DNA of 45,350 nucleotides from Bacteroidales bacterium (GCA_017630195.1 JAGBVS010000016.1:1-45350); one strand, 5' to 3'; positions 1 through 9,581 are shown, counted from the stretch's first letter. Program-made: numbers and translations. Notes: generated by a model from the letters alone, not told the origin.

Positions 1-142
1 AAATCTGTGGTTGTAGAGGGACTTGAGAAATCTGTGAAATCTGTGAAATCTGTGGTTGCTGAGGCTTTTGTCTTTCGTCAAAAAAAAGACGCCACTATGT
101 AATATCAGCGTCCACTTGTTGTCTTGTAGTCTTAAAAAAACA
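1..142. repeat. Intergenic repeat cassette, copy 1 (terminator included)
   Basis: This stretch holds no gene. It carries a run of short AATCTGTG units, a TCTTTCGTC stretch, a hairpin with an A-tract and a TAGTCTT-rich tail. The same order of blocks recurs at about 3728-3915 and 32041-32184, each time directly downstream of a minus-strand gene. The three copies are recognisable but not identical. Confidence 0.8.
80..112 (-). terminator. Rho-independent terminator of the BspA-like gene
   Basis: On the minus strand the sequence forms a stem GACGC/GCGTC with a 15-nt partly pairing loop, followed by a run of at least seven T. It starts about 30 nt after the stop codon of the BspA-like gene. The same hairpin recurs behind two other genes. 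Confidence 0.75.
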
Positions 143-3100
143 TCATTCCACAACGATTCTGCAATTTATTGCTTCTTCGCCGTTTGTAAGTCTTATCATG
201 TAAACACCTGATGTTTCAATGCCGTCTATCTTGTTTACATTTGAATATTCTGCAATCTTAACACCGATTGTATTATAGATTTCTACTCTGTCGCATGTCA
301 TGCCGAGATTGATTTCTGAATTGACATTAGCAGGATTTGGATAGATGTTGATTCCTTTTGATAAATTTTCACCGATGCCTTCTGTGTCGAACATCATCGC
401 AATTGGATTGTCAACCGAGCCGTATGTAGCGTTTGTTGAGAAGATTACGTTTTCTTCTGTGAAGACAGCTTCTTCTGCGTCGGCATTTACATCATAATAT
501 CTGAATGTAACTTCTTCGTTAGATTCGCCGTATATTGTCATGAAAATCAGGTATGAATCCAATGCCTCGATATAGATTGGTCTTGCGCTGCCGCGTAACT
601 CCTCGCCTACGAATGCGCCGATTTCATATTCTGTTTCTAAATTATCTTTAACAAAAGCTATCATGCTCATATTATTGGCGTATTTTCCTGCGTCTGCAAT
701 CCAATGATTGTCTTCTGTTGTCACGTTAGCTTTTCTTCCTTTTGAAGATGAGTTTGAAGGATAGACGAGAGTCTTTGTCGTTCCTGATGTGTTTTGATAC
801 ATATAACCTTCGCCAGGAGTCATTGTGTTGAGTCCGCCGACCCAGCCGATTCCGTCATAATATTGTGAGAATACAGTCTTTGACTTGATATAATCTCCGT
901 GACTTGGATTTATAGTATTCAACGCTTCCTCGACATCAATGTTTTCGCTTACTAAATATGAAATCCATCTCCAGTTGGTTCCTATTGAAATCGGATGGTT
1001 TTCTGGGATTACCTTGTCGCCTGACAATGTCAGTTCATGAGCTGCAGAGGTTTCTATCATGTACATGCTTTCAACTGAAACGGAAGTGAGAGAGCCGTAC
1101 CATCCGGAACTTGAATTTGACACGAAAGCTGTCTGGTTCTTGATTTGAAGGCCGTTTCCTCCGAGAGCTTCTTCTATCATTTCAAGGCCTTCTGCACCAG
1201 AAATCTCGATGTAGGATGAGAACCAGCTCCAGCCGGATTTAAGATTTCTGCTTTGTACGCAGTTGAAGTTAGCAACCAATTCTCTTGATTCCGTCACTGT
1301 AAAGGAATATTCGGTTTCTTCCGAAACGATTGTTCCTTCTTCTGTCCAGTTTATAAATTGATAACCTTCGTTTGCTGTTGCTGAAAGTGTTGCCGTCTCG
1401 CCATGAGTGTAAACTCCTGAACCGCTTATTGAGCCGCCTTCCGATGGATTTGCGTTTGCTGTTACATTATAAGTTAATAGTTCAAAGTTAGCGACTAATT
1501 CTCTGGCTTCTGCCACTGTAAAACTATATTCTGACTCTTCCGAAACGACTGTTCCTTCTTCTGTCCAGTTTATAAATTGATAACCTGTATTTGCTGTTGC
1601 TGAAAGTGTTGCTGTCTCGCCATGAGTGTAAACGCCAGCACCGCTTATTGAGCCGCCTTCTGCTGGATTTGCACTTGCTGTTACATTATATGTTAAAAGT
1701 TCAAAGTTAGCAACCAATTCTCTTGATTCCATCACTGTGAAGGAATATTCAGCTTCTTCCGAAACGATTGTTCCTTCTTCTGTCCAGTTTATAAATTGAT
1801 AACCTTCGTTAGATGTTGCTGTTAAGGTGACAATATCGTTTATAGCATATTCTCCAGCGCCAGAAACAGTACCAGCGATTTCTGGATTTACGCTCGCTGT
1901 AATATTAACCATATTGCTGAAATTAAGAACATAAGGAGTTTCTATACTGCCCAATGTTCCGTTGACTGCAAATGTTATCGCTTCCGGACTTCTCAAATCC
2001 ATAACCTCTTCTGTTTCACAATTATATAATCTAAAGGAAATCTCATCATTGTCATTGCCATGGACAGTGAGGAAAACGAGATATTTATCCAATTCTGGAA
2101 TATACTGAACAAGTTGTGAGCCTCTCACTTCCTCTCCGCAGAACGCACCTATTTCCAAAGAAGTAGAGTTTTGGTTAACGCCGTCTATCTGTACCAGACC
2201 TATAAGACTCATGTTGTTGGCATAAGCGCTTTCATCTACTGTCCAGTAGTTTGTTGGACCCATTGGCAAGATTGTATATTCATTCCAAGGACTTGCAGCT
2301 TTATAAGCATCTACTGACTGTGCAGGGACGTAAATTATCATGTCGGAAGGACAACCATCAAATGTTTTAGAATCAGTTTCAGGGACATTTTCGGCATGAC
2401 AAATTATAGTTTCTAGATTAGAACATGCAAAAAAAGTATAAGATCCAATGAAATTTATACTACTTGGTAACTCTATAGTTCTCAAACTTGAACAATAAGA
2501 GAAAACATCTTGGTGTTCAATAGACTCCAATTGCGAATCCTCTTCGAACGTAATATTTGTAAGATTGTCACAATATCCAAAAGCCCAAGCGTCTATAGAA
2601 GTAATGCTATTAGGAATCTCTATGCTTGTTAATTTGGAACATCCCCAAAAAGCATAATAACCAATAGAAGTAACTGTATTGGGTATAATTGTATTTTGAC
2701 AGCCAGATATCAGCCTGTTTGTAGCTGTTTCTATAATCGCATTACAATTATTTCTGCTGTCATATATAGGATTACCATCCTCAACTGTTATGCTTGATAT
2801 ATTCGGACATGTTGCAAACACACCATTTTCAATGGTTGTAACACTGCTTGGTATTTCCACATTTATTAAGCCGCTAGCACAAAAAGCGGCATATTTTATA
2901 GAAGTAACACTATTAGGAATTTCTATGCTTGTCAGATTATTACAAACATAAAAAGCATATTCTCCAATAGAAGTTACCGTGTTAGGAATTAGCGTATTCT
3001 GACATCCTGCAACCAATGTATTTGTTTCAGTTTCTATAATGGCATTGCAATTGTTTCTGCTGTCATAAACAGGATTGTCTTCTTCAACTGTTATGCTTGT

Positions 3101-3583
3101 TAAATTGGAACAAGAATAAAAAGCCATATCCCCTATAGAAGTGACTGAGTTAGGAATCTCTATGCTTGTTAAATTGGAACAAGAATTAAAAGCCCCATTC
3201 CCTATAGAAGTGACGCAAACCTCCTTTTCTGATATTTCCACTAATGATGGAATTGTAATTTCTGTTGGAGTTGTCGGTTGTGTGCTGCAAACAACTTCAC
3301 ATTCCATTGCTCCATCCATTGTAAAACCTACTAATGTAATATATCCTTGATCCTTCAAATCCTGAATTGTCTTTCCTGCAAGATTATCAGGATTAACAAC
3401 TTGGGTTATAACACCTTTATTCATCAAACCAATTATTTGTTCTCTTGTTAAAGGCTTATAACCCGTTACTGTAAACTTCAAGGAATATCCGTCATAATCA
3501 ATGATGGTTTCGTCACCAACATTTTGTGCAAACAATCCCATTCCAGAGATTAAGATTGCAATGAAAAGTAAAAGTTTTTTCAT
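143..3583 (-). CDS. BspA-like leucine-rich-repeat surface protein with InlB-type repeats and T9SS sorting domain
   Basis: Predicted secreted surface protein of 1146 residues; the ligand is unknown, and BspA-family proteins in general bind host or bacterial surfaces. A signal peptide (MKKLLLFIAILISGMGLFAQ) opens it. Residues about 120-405 are LRR_5 repeats of the type VTSIGxxAFxxCxNLTSIEIP, including two near-identical segments with YDSRNNCNAIIET. Residues about 443-553 and 953-1062 are two copies of one module (xxYANNMSxIxxV, EIGAFxGEExRGS). Between them lie three 73-residue repeats like the divergent InlB B-repeat (GYQFINWTEEGT) at 560-775 and a Trp-rich region at 778-945. The C-terminus (residues about 1070-1146, NIYPNPANVNSEINLG ... 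GVYMIRL) is a T9SS type A sorting domain. The ATG start gives a perfect signal peptide. Domain calls are by motif recognition; adhesion is an inference. Confidence 0.9.
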   Translation of the reverse strand: MKKLLLFIAILISGMGLFAQNVGDETIIDYDGYSLKFTVTGYKPLTREQIIGLMNKGVITQVVNPDNLAGKTIQDLKDQGYITLVGFTMDGAMECEVVCSTQPTTPTEITIPSLVEISEKEVCVTSIGNGAFNSCSNLTSIEIPNSVTSIGDMAFYSCSNLTSITVEEDNPVYDSRNNCNAIIETETNTLVAGCQNTLIPNTVTSIGEYAFYVCNNLTSIEIPNSVTSIKYAAFCASGLINVEIPSSVTTIENGVFATCPNISSITVEDGNPIYDSRNNCNAIIETATNRLISGCQNTIIPNTVTSIGYYAFWGCSKLTSIEIPNSITSIDAWAFGYCDNLTNITFEEDSQLESIEHQDVFSYCSSLRTIELPSSINFIGSYTFFACSNLETIICHAENVPETDSKTFDGCPSDMIIYVPAQSVDAYKAASPWNEYTILPMGPTNYWTVDESAYANNMSLIGLVQIDGVNQNSTSLEIGAFCGEEVRGSQLVQYIPELDKYLVFLTVHGNDNDEISFRLYNCETEEVMDLRSPEAITFAVNGTLGSIETPYVLNFSNMVNITASVNPEIAGTVSGAGEYAINDIVTLTATSNEGYQFINWTEEGTIVSEEAEYSFTVMESRELVANFELLTYNVTASANPAEGGSISGAGVYTHGETATLSATANTGYQFINWTEEGTVVSEESEYSFTVAEARELVANFELLTYNVTANANPSEGGSISGSGVYTHGETATLSATANEGYQFINWTEEGTIVSEETEYSFTVTESRELVANFNCVQSRNLKSGWSWFSSYIEISGAEGLEMIEEALGGNGLQIKNQTAFVSNSSSGWYGSLTSVSVESMYMIETSAAHELTLSGDKVIPENHPISIGTNWRWISYLVSENIDVEEALNTINPSHGDYIKSKTVFSQYYDGIGWVGGLNTMTPGEGYMYQNTSGTTKTLVYPSNSSSKGRKANVTTEDNHWIADAGKYANNMSMIAFVKDNLETEYEIGAFVGEELRGSARPIYIEALDSYLIFMTIYGESNEEVTFRYYDVNADAEEAVFTEENVIFSTNATYGSVDNPIAMMFDTEGIGENLSKGINIYPNPANVNSEINLGMTCDRVEIYNTIGVKIAEYSNVNKIDGIETSGVYMIRLTNGEEAINCRIVVE
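1263..1917 (-). repeat. Three tandem 219-bp coding repeats (InlB-type)
   Basis: Three in-frame copies of about 73 codons follow each other. Copies two and three are close to identical in DNA; the first is more diverged at its start. All share the block GYQFINWTEEGT and the ending RELVAN. Such near-identity suggests recent duplication or gene conversion. Confidence 0.85.
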
Positions 3584-3727
3584 GATATAATGATTTTAAA
3601 TTTTTTCAGTGATGGAGTTTTGAAGTTTTGAAGTTATGGAGTGATGTTGTGATATAGTTAAATTAGGTAGCAAATGTTTTTATTTCATTTTTATTTGACA
3701 AGTGTTTTCGAGAGAAAATTTTGAGAA

Positions 3728-3922
3728 ACTTGAGGTGCTAAGAAATCTGAGAAATCTGTGCTTGTAGAGGAACTTGAGGGACTTGAGAAATCTGTGAAAT
3801 CTGTGGTTGCTGAGGCTTTCGTCTTTCGTCTTTTGTCTTTCGTCAAAAAAAAGACGCCACTATGTAATAGCAACGTCCTCTTGTAGTCTTGTAGTCTTGT
3901 TGACTTGTAGTCTTTTTTCTTA
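3728..3922. repeat. Intergenic repeat cassette, copy 2
   Basis: Same arrangement as at 1-142: AATCTGTG units, TCTTTCGTC repeats (two here), A-tract with hairpin, then TAGTCTTG/TTGACTTG units. It fills the space between the nrdJ stop codon and the upstream region of the BspA-like gene. A possible 94-residue reading frame across it is repeat-derived and overlaps the end of nrdJ, so I do not call it a gene. Confidence 0.8.
3845..3877 (-). terminator. Terminator of nrdJ
   Basis: The minus strand gives a GACG/CGTC stem followed by eight T, about 50 nt after the nrdJ stop. It is a slightly degenerate copy of the hairpin at 80-112, with one stem pair lost. Confidence 0.65.
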
Positions 3923-6640
3923 TCATCCGCATTTTGAATAGCCGCAGTTTTTACAGTGTTTGCAGCCGTCTTCATATACTAAGGCTTCGCCACATGTTGG
4001 GCAAACCTCTTTATCTACTTTTGTTCCGTCAGGAATGTAACGCTTCAATGCACGAGCGATACCGTTTTTCCATGCGTTGATATTGTCTTCGTCAACGCTC
4101 AAATTCTGAATCAAAGTAACCACATTTGAGATTGGCATTCCGTGACGCAAGATACCGGAAATCAATTTTGCGTAGTTCCAGAACTCTGGACTAAACGAAC
4201 GTGAAAGTCCTTCTATAGTTACTTTATAACCTTGTTTATCTTGGAATTGCAAGTCATATCTTGATTTGCCTTCTTCACCTTTATTCTTTGTAATCCATGC
4301 TGTTTCAACGAATGGTGGCAAATAGAAGTCGTCTTGTTTACCGAGGAAAATTTCGTAAGGTTTATTGTTGATTTTACCTACGAAAGCGATCCATTTCTCG
4401 TAATTATTTTGGAAACGCACGACATCGCATTCGAGAGTCTTAGGACGTACAGGTGAGTGTGTTTCAATAATATCGTTTTCTGAACGGTTGTTTTTGTTAT
4501 CTTCTTTTGATTTATTTGAAACGAGGACGCCAGTACGAGATCCGTCGCGATATATTGTCATGCCTTTACAGCCGCATTCCCAAGCTGTAAGATATATCTG
4601 GCTTACGAGTTCTTCTGTTGTCTCAGCAGGGACGTTGACAGTCACGCTGATTGAGTGGTCAACCCATTTTTGCATTTCGCCTTGCATCTTGACTTTGTTA
4701 ACCCAGTCGATGTCGTTGGCTGTAGCTTTATAATAAGGTGACTGATTTATTATTTCTTGAAGTTTTGCATCGTCGTAGTTTTTAACTTCTTCCACATTAT
4801 AGCCATTGACTTCGAGCCAGGTCATGAATTTAGGGTGGAATACGTTATATTCTTCGAATGAGTTGCCGTCGTTGTCTGTGAAAGAAACCTTTGCGTTTTT
4901 ATCGTTAGGGTTGACTTTACGGCGGCGTTTGTAAGAAACCATAAAGACTGGTTCTATACCAGAAGTTGTTTGAGTACAGATACTTACAGTTCCTGTAGGA
5001 GCTATTGTAAGCATTGCAATATTACGACGTCCGTATTTCACCATATCTTGGTAGAAATTCTCATCCATTTCGCGGAGACGTCCTATAAACGGATTGTTTT
5101 CTTCGCGTTTAGCATCATATATCTCAAATGCTCCACGTTCTTTAGCGAGGTTCACTGACGATTTATAAGCTTCGAAAGCGAGGAGTTTCTGTACTGATGT
5201 AGAGAACTCGATAGCTTCATCTGATGCGTAGCGTTTGCCGAGAGCTGCGAGCATATCGCCTTCAGCAGTGATGCCGATACCTGTACGACGACCTTGGAGC
5301 GCTTTTTTACGGATATTTTTCCAAAGGTCAACTTCGCATCTTTTAACTTCGTCGCTTTCAGGGTCGGAATAAACTTTTTCGAGAATAGCGTCGATTTTTT
5401 CTATTTCGAGGTCTATGATGTCGTCCATCATTCTTTGAGCTATAGCGACATGTTTGCCAAAGAGTTCTGCATTGAAGCGAGCTTTTGGTGTGAAAGGATT
5501 TTCGACATAGCTATAAAGGTTCATAGCGAGGAGACGGCAGCTATCGTAAGCGCACAAAGGAATCTCGCCGCATGGGTTGGTGCTCAATGTTTTGAATCCT
5601 AAGTCGGCATAGCAATCTGGAATAGATTCGCGTGTGATAGTATCCCAGAAGAGAACGCCAGGCTCAGCTGACTGCCATGCGTTATGGATAATCTTATCCC
5701 ACAATTTCTTAGCGTCAATCTCTTTTGTGAACTGAGGATTTTCTGAATCGATAGGATATTTTTGAACGAAAGGCTTGCCTTCTTTTACTGATTTCATGAA
5801 ATCGTCGCTAATACGAACAGAGACGTTAGCATTAGTGATACGACCTTGTTCCATCTTAGAGTCGATGAAATCTTCTGAGTCAGGGTGATTGATGCTGATG
5901 CTCATCATCAAAGCGCCGCGACGGCCGTCTTGAGCGACTTCTTTTGTTGAGTTGGAATAACGTTCCATGAAAGGAACGACACCTGTTGAAGTGAGAGCGC
6001 AGTTCTTGACAGGGCTGCCTGCAGGACGGATATGAGAGAGGTCATGACCAACGCCGCCACGACGTTTCATGAGCTGAACCTGTTCTTGGTCTATCTTCAT
6101 GATAGCGCCGTAAGAGTCAGAGCTTCCGCCTGTGCCGATAACGAAACAATTTGACAATGATGAAATCTGGAAATTATTTCCTATACCAGCCATAGGGCTT
6201 CCTTGTGGAACAATATATCTGAAATTCTTGAGGACATCAAAAATCTCTTCTTCTGACATTGGATTTGGGTAGCTTTTCTCGATACGAGCAATTTCTGAAG
6301 CAATGCGATGATGCATATCGTCAGGTGTCAATTCAAAAATATTGCCATCACTGTCTTTCAATGCATATTTGTTCATCCATACGTCGGCTGCCAATTGATC
6401 GCCATTAAAATATTTTATGGTAGCTTCTTTTACTTCTTCAACAGAATATATCTTATACTCTTTGTTTTCCATTTTGTCAGAATTGTTTTCAATATTTTTG
6501 TTATCTAAAATTTGTTCTTCAGGCATTATGGTTTCTTTATCATCTGCTATAATCTCAACACGAGCTTCATCAACAATAGAATTATCTTCAAATTCCATTA
6601 CAGAAAATAAATCTTGCATTTTTTTAACTTTTTTGCTCAT
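3923..6640 (-). CDS. nrdJ: Adenosylcobalamin-dependent (class II) ribonucleotide reductase
   Basis: Reduces ribonucleotides to deoxyribonucleotides in the cytoplasm using a B12-derived radical, independently of oxygen. The 905-residue protein has a hydrophilic N-terminal tail (about 1-60), then the RNR core. Visible motifs are SLSNCFV (Cys165), MKRRGGVGHDLSHIRPAG, NPCGEIPLC with Cys357 and Glu359 as the active-site pair, and APTGTVS. The C-terminus (residues about 879-904) has six cysteines in a CPTCGEA ... CKHCKNCGYSKCG pattern, a zinc-ribbon or redox-shuttle tail known from this family. No R2-type radical subunit lies beside it, as expected for class II. It is transcribed divergently from the metallo-hydrolase gene. 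I saw no clear cobalamin riboswitch in the 231-bp upstream region. Confidence 0.95.
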   Translation of the reverse strand: MSKKVKKMQDLFSVMEFEDNSIVDEARVEIIADDKETIMPEEQILDNKNIENNSDKMENKEYKIYSVEEVKEATIKYFNGDQLAADVWMNKYALKDSDGNIFELTPDDMHHRIASEIARIEKSYPNPMSEEEIFDVLKNFRYIVPQGSPMAGIGNNFQISSLSNCFVIGTGGSSDSYGAIMKIDQEQVQLMKRRGGVGHDLSHIRPAGSPVKNCALTSTGVVPFMERYSNSTKEVAQDGRRGALMMSISINHPDSEDFIDSKMEQGRITNANVSVRISDDFMKSVKEGKPFVQKYPIDSENPQFTKEIDAKKLWDKIIHNAWQSAEPGVLFWDTITRESIPDCYADLGFKTLSTNPCGEIPLCAYDSCRLLAMNLYSYVENPFTPKARFNAELFGKHVAIAQRMMDDIIDLEIEKIDAILEKVYSDPESDEVKRCEVDLWKNIRKKALQGRRTGIGITAEGDMLAALGKRYASDEAIEFSTSVQKLLAFEAYKSSVNLAKERGAFEIYDAKREENNPFIGRLREMDENFYQDMVKYGRRNIAMLTIAPTGTVSICTQTTSGIEPVFMVSYKRRRKVNPNDKNAKVSFTDNDGNSFEEYNVFHPKFMTWLEVNGYNVEEVKNYDDAKLQEIINQSPYYKATANDIDWVNKVKMQGEMQKWVDHSISVTVNVPAETTEELVSQIYLTAWECGCKGMTIYRDGSRTGVLVSNKSKEDNKNNRSENDIIETHSPVRPKTLECDVVRFQNNYEKWIAFVGKINNKPYEIFLGKQDDFYLPPFVETAWITKNKGEEGKSRYDLQFQDKQGYKVTIEGLSRSFSPEFWNYAKLISGILRHGMPISNVVTLIQNLSVDEDNINAWKNGIARALKRYIPDGTKVDKEVCPTCGEALVYEDGCKHCKNCGYSKCG

Positions 6641-6871
6641 TACTTATGTGTTGATTTTAAATAGATTAAATAAAAAAAACTCTAAATTCCTGCCCAAAAT
6701 TTCGGTTTGCTAAATTATAAAAAAGATAAATGATAAGCAAGTAATTAGTTTAAGATTTTTTGTTTTTATCAACAGATTTTTGTTGAAAATTTATTGTTAT
6801 TTTTTGCGTCTTGGCGCTTTATTTGTTTCGATTTTTTTCATAAAATAGCAGACTCTTAAAAAACTATCATT

Positions 6872-7516
6872 ATGTTAAATATTAAATGTTTCAGCTTCAA
6901 TCCTATTAGTGTAAACACATATATAATATACAACGAATCAAAAGACTGCGTCATCGTTGATGCCGGAAATTGCAATTCAAGAGAAGATAACGTTTTGTTT
7001 GATTTCATAGAAAAAAATCAGTTAAATCCTATTATGATTTTAAACACTCACGCACACATCGACCATATTTTAGGCAATTATTCAACGGCGAAGAAATACC
7101 AGATTCCGCTGGCCTCACACCCTGACGGCGAAGAATATTTCAAGAGCGCATATTCCTACGCATCAGCATTCGGAATAGAATACGATAAAAACAATACCGT
7201 TTATCCAACTATTGAATTATACGACAATCAAATAATAAAAATCGGCGATGACGAATTAGAGGTGATTCACACACCGGGACACGCCAAAGGCTGTTGTTGT
7301 TTCTATTGTGAAGAACAAGACTTCCTGATTACAGGCGACACCTTATTCCTAAGAAGCATCGGACGTACCGACCTTCCAGGAGGCTCCTACAGCGAAATCG
7401 TTGACAGCATAAGAGAGAAATTGTACGAATTGCCAGACGAGACAGTCTGTTTCTGCGGTCACGGCCCCAACACTACAATAGGTGAAGAGAAAAAATTCGG
7501 ATATATAAGACCTTAG
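6872..7516 (+). CDS. MBL-fold metallo-hydrolase (glyoxalase II-like)
   Basis: Cytoplasmic hydrolase of the metallo-beta-lactamase superfamily, 214 residues, close to the short glyoxalase II-like group. The zinc motif THAHIDH (HxHxDH) is at about residues 60-66; downstream ligands are in TPGHAKG, TGDTLF and the final CGHGPNTTIG. The family includes thioesterases such as hydroxyacylglutathione hydrolase, but the substrate cannot be told from sequence, and this short form lacks a separate C-terminal substrate domain. The gene stands alone, divergent from nrdJ and abutting the convergent lipoprotein gene with no spacer between the stop codons. Confidence 0.88.
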   Translation: MLNIKCFSFNPISVNTYIIYNESKDCVIVDAGNCNSREDNVLFDFIEKNQLNPIMILNTHAHIDHILGNYSTAKKYQIPLASHPDGEEYFKSAYSYASAFGIEYDKNNTVYPTIELYDNQIIKIGDDELEVIHTPGHAKGCCCFYCEEQDFLITGDTLFLRSIGRTDLPGGSYSEIVDSIREKLYELPDETVCFCGHGPNTTIGEEKKFGYIRP

Positions 7517-7900
7517 TCATCTCTTCCACTTAATATTCATTTTTCCAATGACAGTATTAATTTCAGAATAAATACAAGCGTTTTTATATAAGCCTAATTT
7601 ATTGTTTGTCAAGTTTTTTTCACCAAACATAAGTACGTTGTCTTCACCTAAACGATAGTAATAGTCGCCATCATAATGATACATTTTTATATAAACTATG
7701 CTATCGTTTTTGAAGACGAGTTCGTTTTTACTTTCTTCTTTTCCATATTGTGCTATCATTTCCGGTGTAGCTTTTCTTTCATTAAAATCGAAAGTCAATT
7801 CATCAACAACCCATCTACCATGAAGCGCATTATCATTTTGCGACGTACAAGATGTCATCAACACGAAAAAGACAAAAAAAATCTTAACGATAAGTTTCAT
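7517..7900 (-). CDS. Small lipoprotein, lipocalin-like, function unknown
   Basis: Predicted lipoprotein of about 127 residues. The signal sequence MKLIVKIFFVFFVLMTSC ends in a lipobox Cys. The mature part starts with a GRWVVDEL-like strand and contains aromatic beta-strand patterns (YIKMYHYDGDYYYRLG), reminiscent of lipocalin-like domains of Bacteroidetes, though I do not recognise a specific family. An in-frame TTG lies two codons upstream (at 7906), but the ATG at 7900 gives the better signal peptide. The stop codon is directly adjacent to that of the convergent MBL gene. Confidence 0.7.
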   Translation of the reverse strand: MKLIVKIFFVFFVLMTSCTSQNDNALHGRWVVDELTFDFNERKATPEMIAQYGKEESKNELVFKNDSIVYIKMYHYDGDYYYRLGEDNVLMFGEKNLTNNKLGLYKNACIYSEINTVIGKMNIKWKR

Positions 7901-7933
7901 AAACAATCTATCTTTCAGTTTTCATAATTAAAG

Positions 7934-7972
7934 AAAGACGCGCCAATGCATCTAAAACATTGACACGTCTTT
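7934..7972 (-). terminator. Palindromic repeat, probably the terminator of the downstream-reading aminopeptidase gene
   Basis: Inverted repeat with 15-nt arms (AAAGACGCGCCAATG and CATTGACACGTCTTT) and a T-rich end on the minus strand. It lies just past the stop codon of the M24 aminopeptidase gene (7987). It is one of seven copies of the AGACG-YRY-CAATG palindrome family in this window. Confidence 0.7.
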
Positions 7973-7986
7973 ATGATAATGTTAAA

Positions 7987-9408
7987 TTATATCACTCCAG
8001 GGATTCTCATCCATTCTCTACCTTCAGCGCAGCATGCTTCTACTTCTGCTACTGTCTTTGGTATCGGACGGCCGAGGACTCTGTTGCCTTCTGCTGTGAT
8101 TAACAAATCGTCTTCGATTCTGATTCCGCCGAAGTCTTTGAATGTCTCAACTTTATCGTAGTTGATGAATTCTTTATGTTTGCCTTCAGCTTTCCAGATG
8201 TCTATTAATGTTGGGATGAAATAGATTCCAGGTTCATCTGTGACAACCATTCCTGGTTTCAAGACTTTACCGCAGCGCAAGCCTTTGAAGCCTTCTTTTG
8301 TTGAACGTGGTGTTTCTGCATCATAGCCGACGTTGTTTTCGCCGAGGCCTTCCATATCGTGGACATCCATACCCATTGCGTGGCCGAGGCCGTGAGGCAT
8401 AAATAAATAATGTGCGCCTACAGCAAGTGCGTCATCAACGCTGCCTTTCATCAAACCTACTGCATTCAAGCCTTCGATGATAGTACGTACAGCGAGAGTA
8501 TGCATGTCGAAATATCTGATGTTAGGACGTGTGTTCTTGATGACTTCCATATTAGCTTTCAACACGATATTATAAATGTCACTTTGACGTGAGTTGAATT
8601 TGCCGCCTACAGGAATTGTACGTGTGAAGTCGGAAGCGTAGTAGTTCTTTGTCTCAGCGCCAGCGTCGCAAACGACCATTCTTCCTTCTTGGAGAATATT
8701 GTTATGATTGTGGTTGTGTAATGTTTGTCCGTCAAAGCTAAGGATAACAGGGAAAGAAACGCCGTAACCATTTGATATAGCGATGCCTTCAACAGCGCCT
8801 GCTATTTCCTGTTCGATAACGCCTGGCTTACACATTTTCATTGCTGTTGTATGCATATAATATGCTGTGACAGCTGCCTTTTCCATATCTTCAATCTCGA
8901 CTTCAGTCTTGATTTCACGAAGTTTAACGACTTCTTGGATAAGCTCCTGGCTTACATATTTTGAGAGATTGTCGATATCGGTGTTGAACCATTTGGCGAG
9001 TTTAATTTTCATGTCGCCACGGTAAGGAGGCAACATGTGGATTTGTCTGCCTTTAGCGACAGCATCGCGGAGATATTCACCGAAACCGTTGATGTCGCGA
9101 GTTTGTTTGACAGCGATCATCTCACCTTGTTCTGTGAGAGAAGGAAGATTGCCACACCAGATAATATCGTCTATTGTTATTTCTCTGCCGAAAAGAATTT
9201 CTTCGCCTGATTCAAAGTCGATGACACCCACCAAGTCAGGAGTGTCGAGACCGAAGAAATAAGCGAAATTGCTATCTTGACGATAACGATAAGTGTTGTC
9301 AGGGTAATTGAGAGAAGCCTCGTCGTTAGCTGGGAAGAAAGCTATACCTTTGAGACCTGATTTTAATAAAGCGGCGCGACGGCCTGCGAAAACTTCTTTT
9401 GAAAACAT
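7987..9408 (-). CDS. Xaa-Pro aminopeptidase (M24B, aminopeptidase P family)
   Basis: Removes N-terminal residues that precede proline in peptides; two-metal cytoplasmic enzyme. The 473-residue protein has an aminopeptidase P N-terminal domain (about 1-165, with YRYRQDSNFAYFFGLD) and a pita-bread catalytic domain. Metal ligands are visible: Asp in CDAGAE, Asp in YASDFTRTIP, His in HGLGHAMGMDVHD, Glu in TDEPGIYF and Glu in GGIRIEDDLLIT. It is longer than the second M24 protein at 11653-12942 and belongs to a different subgroup. Its likely promoter box (minus-strand TATCTTTG at 9553-9560) lies inside one of the direct repeats flanking the KilA-N gene. Confidence 0.9.
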   Translation of the reverse strand: MFSKEVFAGRRAALLKSGLKGIAFFPANDEASLNYPDNTYRYRQDSNFAYFFGLDTPDLVGVIDFESGEEILFGREITIDDIIWCGNLPSLTEQGEMIAVKQTRDINGFGEYLRDAVAKGRQIHMLPPYRGDMKIKLAKWFNTDIDNLSKYVSQELIQEVVKLREIKTEVEIEDMEKAAVTAYYMHTTAMKMCKPGVIEQEIAGAVEGIAISNGYGVSFPVILSFDGQTLHNHNHNNILQEGRMVVCDAGAETKNYYASDFTRTIPVGGKFNSRQSDIYNIVLKANMEVIKNTRPNIRYFDMHTLAVRTIIEGLNAVGLMKGSVDDALAVGAHYLFMPHGLGHAMGMDVHDMEGLGENNVGYDAETPRSTKEGFKGLRCGKVLKPGMVVTDEPGIYFIPTLIDIWKAEGKHKEFINYDKVETFKDFGGIRIEDDLLITAEGNRVLGRPIPKTVAEVEACCAEGREWMRIPGVI

Positions 9409-9545
9409 AGTATTTATTTTTGCTATGAGCTCTGAGCTATGAGCCCCGAGCTACTTGATTATTAACTTTTTTATTTAAGGCTTAAAGTTTAAGGTTTAAG
9501 GTAACTTTCAAAAAACCTTTAGCCATTAGACTTTAGCCTTTTTTC

Positions 9546-9581
9546 ATTGCAACAAAGATAATATTTTTTGTTGGAAGATTT
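9546..9581. repeat. Left 36-bp direct repeat flanking the KilA-N gene
   Basis: Identical over 36 bp to 10606-10641; similarity continues with TTTTTAGATT after a 5-bp difference. The minus-strand sequence includes TATCTTTG, a perfect Bacteroidetes -7 box, positioned to drive the aminopeptidase gene. Confidence 0.9.
9553..9560 (-). promoter_or_regulatory. -7 promoter box of the M24 aminopeptidase gene
   Basis: TATCTTTG matches the Bacteroidetes TAnnTTTG consensus, about 145 nt upstream of the start codon. I see no clear -33 TTTG element. Confidence 0.5.

Noticed and set aside
1-142. CRISPR-like array from the regularly repeated short units
   Set aside because: The units are 8-10 bp with no spacers of constant length, and no cas genes are present.
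3691-3975. A 94-residue open frame overlapping the end of nrdJ
   Set aside because: It is translated repeat sequence (AATCTGTG and TAGTC units) and has no start context or recognisable domain.
6641-6871. Cobalamin riboswitch upstream of nrdJ
   Set aside because: I looked for B12-box-like conserved sequence and paired elements and found only AT-rich spacer.
7901-7906. TTG start two codons before the lipoprotein ATG
   Set aside because: It adds only Met-Phe before an already complete lipoprotein signal sequence.
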